Shown here piece after piece: positions 7,942-11,049 of a stretch of 11,049 nucleotides of DNA. How positions within the stretch are numbered: the first letter of the stretch is position 1; each line of letters begins with the position of its first letter. A program made the position numbers and the translations under genes. A model generated the notes under the pieces. The model made no database searches. It was not told the DNA's origin and worked only from the letters and a program-made list of their open reading frames with translations. Source of the DNA: Trichomonas tenax (taxonomy: Eukaryota; Parabasalia; Trichomonadida; Trichomonadidae); NCBI GenBank assembly GCA_023091735.1, contig JALKBU010001441.1, positions 1 through 11,049 on the forward strand, in the 5' to 3' direction.

Positions 7942-8062
7942 TTTGCCATGTAAAATTATCAATTTGATTTTTTGTCATGTAATTTTATGGAATTTTGTCA
8001 AGTAAATTTCTAAATTGCCATGTAAAATATTACTTTTGCCATGTAGAGATTTGACAGCCATG
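7942..8062 (+). repeat. Phased array of TTTGNCATGTAAA motifs before eL24
   Basis: Six copies of G(C/T)CA(T/A)GTAA-like sequence, mostly preceded by TTT, start at 7945, 7974, 7997, 8017, 8038 and 8057: spacings 29, 23, 20, 21 and 19. The last, shortened copy abuts the M3 element of the eL24 promoter. A looser copy, TTTGACATGTATTTT (7831), lies nearer the E2 gene. The near two-helical-turn spacing suggests repeated binding of one factor on one DNA face, or a very degenerate tandem repeat. Confidence 0.65.
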
Positions 8063-8075
8063 CGGTTTGGCCTTT
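8061..8075 (+). promoter_or_regulatory. M3 + M5 core promoter of eL24
   Basis: TGCGGTTT (8061-8068) fits the T. vaginalis M3 consensus (D-R-C-S-G-Y-T-D), bound by a Myb-like protein. CCTTT (8071-8075) is M5, which replaces the Inr; transcription starts at its second C (8072). The leader would be 8 bases. Confidence 0.78.
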
Positions 8076-8079
8076 TCGA

Positions 8080-8421
8080 ATGAGCACAAAGACTGAAATC
8101 TGCGGCTTCTCCGGACACATCTTCCACGCTGGCCACGGCCGTGTCCACATCCGTGAGGACAAGCACCTTATGGCCTTCGAGTCCCGCAAGGCCTTCCGCA
8201 TGTGGGAACGCAAGCGCAACCCACGTAAGATCGCCTGGACAGAGCACTACCGCCACGACCACAAGAAGTCCGTCGCTGACACAGCTGCTGCTGAGAAGCG
8301 CACAGTCCGCAAGAAAGCTTCACGCTCATACGCCGGTGTCGCTATCGAGGGTAACCAGCACCAAATGGTCCAGGTTGTCAAGAAGCGCCTTGCCAAGAAG
8401 CCAGCTCCAAAGAAGAACTAA
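8080..8421 (+). CDS. RPL24: 60S ribosomal protein eL24
   Basis: A 113-residue basic protein. The N-terminal domain (EICGFSGHIFHAGHG, residues 6-20, then RKRNPRKIAWTEHYRHDHKK, 44-63) carries the eL24 signature: the C-x-F-S-G..GHG turn and the KRNPR.I.WT..YR..HKK segment. The rest is a Lys/Arg/Ala-rich tail that contacts rRNA, ending KKRLAKKPAPKKN. It sits on the large subunit and helps bridge the two subunits (family knowledge). Only one of the zinc-finger cysteines of archaeal relatives remains (Cys8), as in other eukaryotes. Codons are strongly C-ending (ATC, AAG, CAC, CGC), as expected of a highly expressed trichomonad gene, in contrast to its flanks. The stop merges with TAAA. The start is fixed by the promoter just upstream. 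Confidence 0.97.
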   Translation: MSTKTEICGFSGHIFHAGHGRVHIREDKHLMAFESRKAFRMWERKRNPRKIAWTEHYRHDHKKSVADTAAAEKRTVRKKASRSYAGVAIEGNQHQMVQVVKKRLAKKPAPKKN

Positions 8422-8467
8422 ATGAATGGGTTTATTAAATGTACAATCGTTTTTTAACGTACTTTTT

Positions 8468-8881
8468 CTATCGTTGCATTATTTCACGGAAACAAAGAAA
8501 GTTACGTTTTCGCTCACCAACAAAGACAGAGTATGCAATCTTTTGCCATAGTATTATTGCTAACATGAACATTGCAAAAGTTACGATAATTAATCCCAGA
8601 AGCTTCTTTTTTAGCATAAAATGATCAAATTTATTAAACGATTTCAAAATGCTCGCTAAGCGTGGATGTTGGTCTCGGCGATGAAGACAAAATCATCTAA
8701 TGCTTAAAAAGGAGTCTTTTAGGGTGTTACTAAATTTCATAATTTCGCCATATACGGGAAAATTCTTTATATTCAAATATATGCATATGTAGCCAGAGTG
8801 CAAGCGTTTGTTGGCTTTGCATAGATTTTTTCACGTTAGTTTTCGTGATACGATTTCGTTTCCATTACCTGTAAGAAATTT
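8468..8881 (-). pseudogene. Membrane-protein remnant, or a 49-residue membrane gene
   Basis: One minus-strand frame is open from 8881 to 8470 except for TGA at 8831-8833 and 8693-8695. The 3' piece is 74 codons: a basic stretch (HRRDQHPRLASILKSFNKFD) and then a Met followed by KKK, a 19-residue hydrophobic helix (LLGLIIVTFAMFMLAIILW) and a basic tail ending IMQR. The middle 45 codons also look coding (NIKNFPVYGEIMKFSNTLKD). That suggests the C-terminus of a decayed membrane protein. Alternatively, the ATG at 8615-8617 has a perfect Inr, TCATTTT, giving a 5-base leader, so a 49-residue single-pass protein could be expressed. The stop is 46 bases from the eL24 stop, tail to tail. I recognise no family. 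Confidence 0.42.
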
Positions 8882-8884
8882 CTA

Positions 8885-9682
8885 TGAACTCTACATTTCA
8901 GTCCAACAACAAGCTAATTAGAAATCATATTTGTAACATACCACTGACTTTACCGCTTACTCCGAACTATTCAAAATTAATTTCGAATAAAAAGTCCTTT
9001 TCCTGCTTTTTCAATGAATGCCTCACTGACTAGGATATAGCTGTTCAACTACTTTTTTCACTTTCCGTGTAATTTTCGAATTGTTATTTCATCAAAAAAT
9101 TCCAGAAATTATATTATTTTTGTAGCAATACATTCGCACAGTAAAGTATATTATCCCCTATTTATTATTTTCTGATTATTCTTTGTTTTTCGGCGTAAAA
9201 ATATGAAAGTAAAAATAAAAATAGTTTTCGTTCTGCAAAAAAATTCACATGTAGCGATTTTCTAAATATTTTGTATGTATAATGTACATACTATTGCTAA
9301 TCAAATAGTCTTATTTTTATTAAAAACAATTTACTGTACGTTAAGCCACGCATCAGTACATTTGATTTATTTGGCATTATATCAAATCTTGTTACGTTTT
9401 TATAACCCTCAAAATACATAATACCCACAAAAATGTCTTTTCTTGTGAGTTGGGCAGAGATTATCTGATCCAGGAAACATAAAAACCAGATATAAACTTA
9501 TAAAACTGATAAATATCTTCTTTGGAGATATTTTTCTATGAAAATATCTAAATTATAGTAATAGTGTAAGTAAATAAAGGACAGCAATTACTGTATAACA
9601 TAATCGAGCCATTTTGTAAGTTAGATATTTTTTAAAATGAAAAAAATGTAATTTCTGTGAATCAAAAAAGTGTTCAATTTAT
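8885..9682. other. AT-rich region without a supported gene
   Basis: No coding-like frame of useful length on either strand. One small hairpin stands out: AAATATCT / AGATATTT with a 7-base loop (9511-9533), and AAATATCT recurs a few bases later. This is the 3' flank of the P1 gene. Confidence 0.65.
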
Positions 9683-10006
9683 TTAGAAATCGAACATGTC
9701 GCCAAGATCGAGTGGAGCAGCAGCCTCCTCTTCCTTCTCCTCCTCCTTTGGAGCCTCAGCAGCAGCGCCAGCAGCTGGAGCAGCACCACCAGCTGGGGCA
9801 GCACCGCCGGAACCACCGAGGGAAATGTTCTTGATTAAATCGGAAACGTCTGCCTTCTTGAAGTAGTCGGCAAAAAGATCGATCCAGAACTTGTCCATCT
9901 TGAGCCCGGAGGCGGCGATAACCTTGTTGAGTGATTCGGCGTTGATTTCCTTGCCATCATCGTTGAGGATGAGAGCGGCGTAAACACAAGCAAGATCAGC
10001 AGACAT
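9683..10006 (-). CDS. RPLP1: 60S acidic ribosomal stalk protein P1
   Basis: A 107-residue acidic protein of the L12/P1/P2 family, which forms the flexible stalk recruiting elongation factors to the large subunit. The helical N-terminal domain (residues 1-65; LACVYAALILNDDGKEI, then FWIDLFADYF) matches P1 rather than P2, notably by the FW and the LACxYxALIL pattern. Next come a Gly/Ala/Pro hinge (64-86), a Glu/Lys run (88-94) and a tail ending LDLGDMFDF, a variant of the usual eukaryotic ...GFGLFD. An ATG six codons upstream (10022-10024) is rejected because the predicted transcription start (10013) lies inside that extension. The stop merges with TAAA. Codon use is C-rich as in eL24. Confidence 0.97.
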   Translation of the reverse strand: MSADLACVYAALILNDDGKEINAESLNKVIAASGLKMDKFWIDLFADYFKKADVSDLIKNISLGGSGGAAPAGGAAPAAGAAAEAPKEEEKEEEAAAPLDLGDMFDF

Positions 10007-10009
10007 TGC

Positions 10010-10033
10010 AAAGGCCGACCACAACTAACCGTT
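10010..10033 (-). promoter_or_regulatory. M3 + M5 core promoter of P1
   Basis: On the minus strand, AACGGTTA (10033-10026) fits M3 exactly, and CCTTT (10014-10010) is M5, with transcription expected from its second C (10013) and a 7-base leader. M3 and M5 are 11 bases apart here but only 2 apart at eL24. Confidence 0.75.
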
Positions 10034-10066
10034 CGCTCTATCGTCCTCGAACTTTTGCCTATTTTT

Positions 10067-10080
10067 GGTCAGATTTGACC
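10067..10080. promoter_or_regulatory. Near-palindrome upstream of the P1 promoter
   Basis: GGTCAGATTTGACC is a 14-bp dyad with one mismatched pair near its centre, about 55-65 bases upstream of the P1 start site. CCTCGAA occurs at 10045-10051 and again at 10079-10085. These are possible binding sites only. Confidence 0.3.
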
Positions 10081-10162
10081 TCGAATTATGCATCCATTCA
10101 CTTATTTATCGTTATATTTAACGAAAAACTTAGAGTTTGAAAATATCTAATTCTTGATTTTC

Positions 10163-10378
10163 CTTATTTCTAAACCAGACTTAAAGATTGTTATATACTA
10201 ATCATGGCTATATTATATACGAAGTTTGAGAGCTTGATTATAAATATTAAAAACTAGAAAATTTATATCTCTTATTTCTAATCCAGACTTTGTGAATGCT
10301 ATATACTCATGAAGGATATTTTATGCTAACAAGTTTGAGAGCTTGAATATAAATATTAAAATCTAGAATTTTTCATAT
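10163..10378. repeat. Tandem duplication, about 108 bp per unit
   Basis: Two diverged copies, 10163-10270 and 10271-10378. Shared blocks include CTTATTTCTAA(A/T)CCAGACTT at the left and AAGTTTGAGAGCTTGA followed by TATAAATATTAAAA and CTAGAA at the right, 108-109 bases apart throughout. The second copy reads into the open frame that follows. Neither copy is itself open in any frame. Confidence 0.8.
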
Positions 10379-10762
10379 TCAAGTTCTTTGTTCAAAAGAT
10401 TGATTAATATTGTTAGAAAGGTTCTTTCAGCAATACAACAGTTATTGATATCAATTCTTAAGTCTTCTGAAACAATGTTCAGACCGAAAATCGTCAACCT
10501 CTTTGATGCAGAGCTTGTACCAAATGTATTGAAGATCACAACAATCGTCAAAGATAGAAGGAAACTTCTCACATAATGGTTATCTTCAGGAGTTGTTCGA
10601 AAGGAAATTGATACAAGAATGGTTTTCTGCAGAAACGAAATTGCAATACAAAAAAAGTCCACAGAAAATGCATCAGATACATATTCACGTTCATTGATTC
10701 CAAAGATGCACTCAATGATCCAAAGTGATGTTTTAGATATGATGCTTATTTCGAGTCTATGA
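10367..10762 (+). pseudogene. Unrecognised ORF interrupted by one stop
   Basis: One plus-strand frame is open from 10367 to the TGA at 10760-10762, except for TAA at 10574-10576. The first piece (69 codons) has no ATG near its start; it reads as a basic, Leu/Ile/Val-rich helical sequence (LFKRLINIVRKVLSAIQQLL) with an internal Met. The second piece (61 codons) is Ser/Met/Arg-rich. Codon choice and the length shared around a single stop argue for a decayed gene rather than chance. The antisense frame at 10363-10662 is probably its shadow. No family recognised. Confidence 0.38.
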
Positions 10763-10763
10763 C

Positions 10764-10870
10764 AAAAGTGAACATCAAAAAGTGATGGACGAACCTTAAA
10801 GTCACTTTTAAAAATAAATTGTCACTTTTTGCACAGGCAAATTGTCACCTTTATAAAAAGTGTCATAAAT
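10764..10870. repeat. GTCACTTTT repeats in both orientations
   Basis: GTCACTTTT at 10801 and 10821, GTCACCTTT at 10844 and GTCATAAAT at 10862 lie 20, 23 and 18 bases apart. Two reverse copies, AAAAGTGA (10764) and AAAAAGTGA (10777), point towards them. The spacing and the ATTGTCA core recall the array in front of eL24. Confidence 0.55.
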
Positions 10871-10975
10871 ATCTTTGTTGTCTAACCAATACATCCAGGT
10901 TAGTGTTGTTGACGAGCCACAGCTCTATCATCAACGAGCATATACCTAATTGGTAAGAAAACAACGATATTTATG
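10864..10975. repeat. 112-bp imperfect palindrome
   Basis: The first 28 bases (CATAAATATC...ACCAAT) and the reverse complement of the last 28 differ at only three positions. A second stem near the centre (GTTGTTGACGAGC against GTTGATGATAGAGC) shares the same axis, at about 10920; about 13 bases between the stems do not pair. It begins 5 bases past the stop codon of the partial minus-strand ORF at the window edge, so it could be a 3' hairpin of that transcript. A small palindromic mobile element is the alternative. Confidence 0.65.
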
Positions 10976-10980
10976 CATGC

Positions 10981-11049
10981 TTAAATTGTTGCGAGAATGT
11001 CATTGGGCGAGGTTGGCCTGAGACTTCCAAAGCCCTCGAGTGGCCAGGC
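10981..11049 (-). CDS. 3' end of a GC-rich gene, cut by the window edge
   Basis: The last 60 bases jump to a GC content like that of the intact genes. On the minus strand they read as 22 codons ending PNDILATI and TAA, with a TAAA 12 bases further on. On the plus strand an ATG at 10997 opens a frame to the edge, but no Inr or M5 lies just upstream, so I prefer the minus strand. The fragment is too short to identify, and a GC-rich RNA gene cannot be excluded. Confidence 0.38.
   Translation of the reverse strand, partial: AWPLEGFGSLRPTSPNDILATI

Noticed and set aside
7975..8262. Minus-strand frames antisense to eL24
   Set aside because: Shadows of a strongly biased ribosomal-protein gene.
8439..8624. 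61-residue plus-strand ORF after eL24
   Set aside because: No promoter element, and it is antisense to the membrane-helix frame that has an Inr.
8656..8703. A 15-codon GC-rich minus-strand frame ending DDFVFIAETNIHA
   Set aside because: Looks like a conserved protein tail but is closed right upstream by TAA; the overlapping frame at 8468-8692 is longer and explains the same bases.
8646..8712. CCTTT (M5-like) on the minus strand at 8712-8708, before a 20-codon ORF
   Set aside because: No M3 nearby, and five-base matches are common; the ORF shows no features.
10007..10024. Upstream ATG giving P1 six more residues
   Set aside because: The extension (MWSAFA) is foreign to P1 proteins and lies over the M5 start site, so most of it would not be transcribed.
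10363..10662. 99-residue minus-strand ORF
   Set aside because: Hydrophobic image of the more coding-like plus-strand frame, with no Inr before its ATG.
1..11049. CRISPR arrays, bacterial operons, insertion sequences
   Set aside because: The organism is a eukaryote by every sign here; the repeats are degenerate and lack CRISPR repeat-spacer structure, and no transposase motif was recognised.

Overview
The window looks like nuclear DNA of a trichomonad (Parabasalia), most likely Trichomonas vaginalis or a close relative. Three things point there. (1) One gene encodes a [2Fe-2S] ferredoxin with the short MLSQV..RF-type presequence that targets proteins to the hydrogenosome. (2) The intact genes have very short 5' leaders (7-15 nt) that begin at an Inr (TCA-Py-A/T) or at the M3 plus M5 (CCTTT) core-promoter pair described for T. 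vaginalis. (3) Stop codons tend to merge with the TAAA polyadenylation signal. The intact genes have no introns and are clearly richer in G+C than the very AT-rich DNA around them.

Layout. 1-876: AT-rich, with one doubtful hydrophobic ORF remnant. 877-1182 (-): hydrogenosomal ferredoxin with an Inr. 1183-2783: no confident gene; holds a 51-codon ORF and two inverted-repeat structures, one a 134-bp imperfect palindrome. 2784-3330 (-): a two-repeat Myb gene broken by two single-base frameshifts. 3331-4266: nothing but a hairpin and an inverted repeat. 4267-4584 (-): unrecognised ORF with no start at its 5' end, running into a 40-bp tandem repeat. 4690-6255: scattered, mostly weak coding-like debris on both strands. 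6270-6842 (-): a saposin-like secreted-protein gene cut by two in-frame stops. 7286-7798 (-) and 8080-8421 (+): a divergent pair, a UBC12-like E2 enzyme and ribosomal protein eL24, sharing a 281-bp intergenic region that carries a phased ~20-bp motif array. 8468-8881 (-): unrecognised membrane-protein remnant, tail to tail with eL24. 9683-10006 (-): ribosomal stalk protein P1. 10163-10378: 108-bp tandem duplication. 10367-10762 (+): unrecognised interrupted ORF. 10801-10975: GTCACTTTT repeats followed by a 112-bp imperfect palindrome. 10981-11049: end of another GC-rich gene cut by the window edge.

The intact genes are housekeeping loci: redox in the hydrogenosome, ubiquitin-like protein conjugation, and two ribosomal proteins with the same promoter type. 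They are not an operon and no functional module links them. Around them lie eroded members of gene families. The parts most worth a second look are the phased motif array in front of the eL24 promoter, its look-alike at 10801-10870, and the two large imperfect palindromes. I did not find a convincing new multi-gene system.
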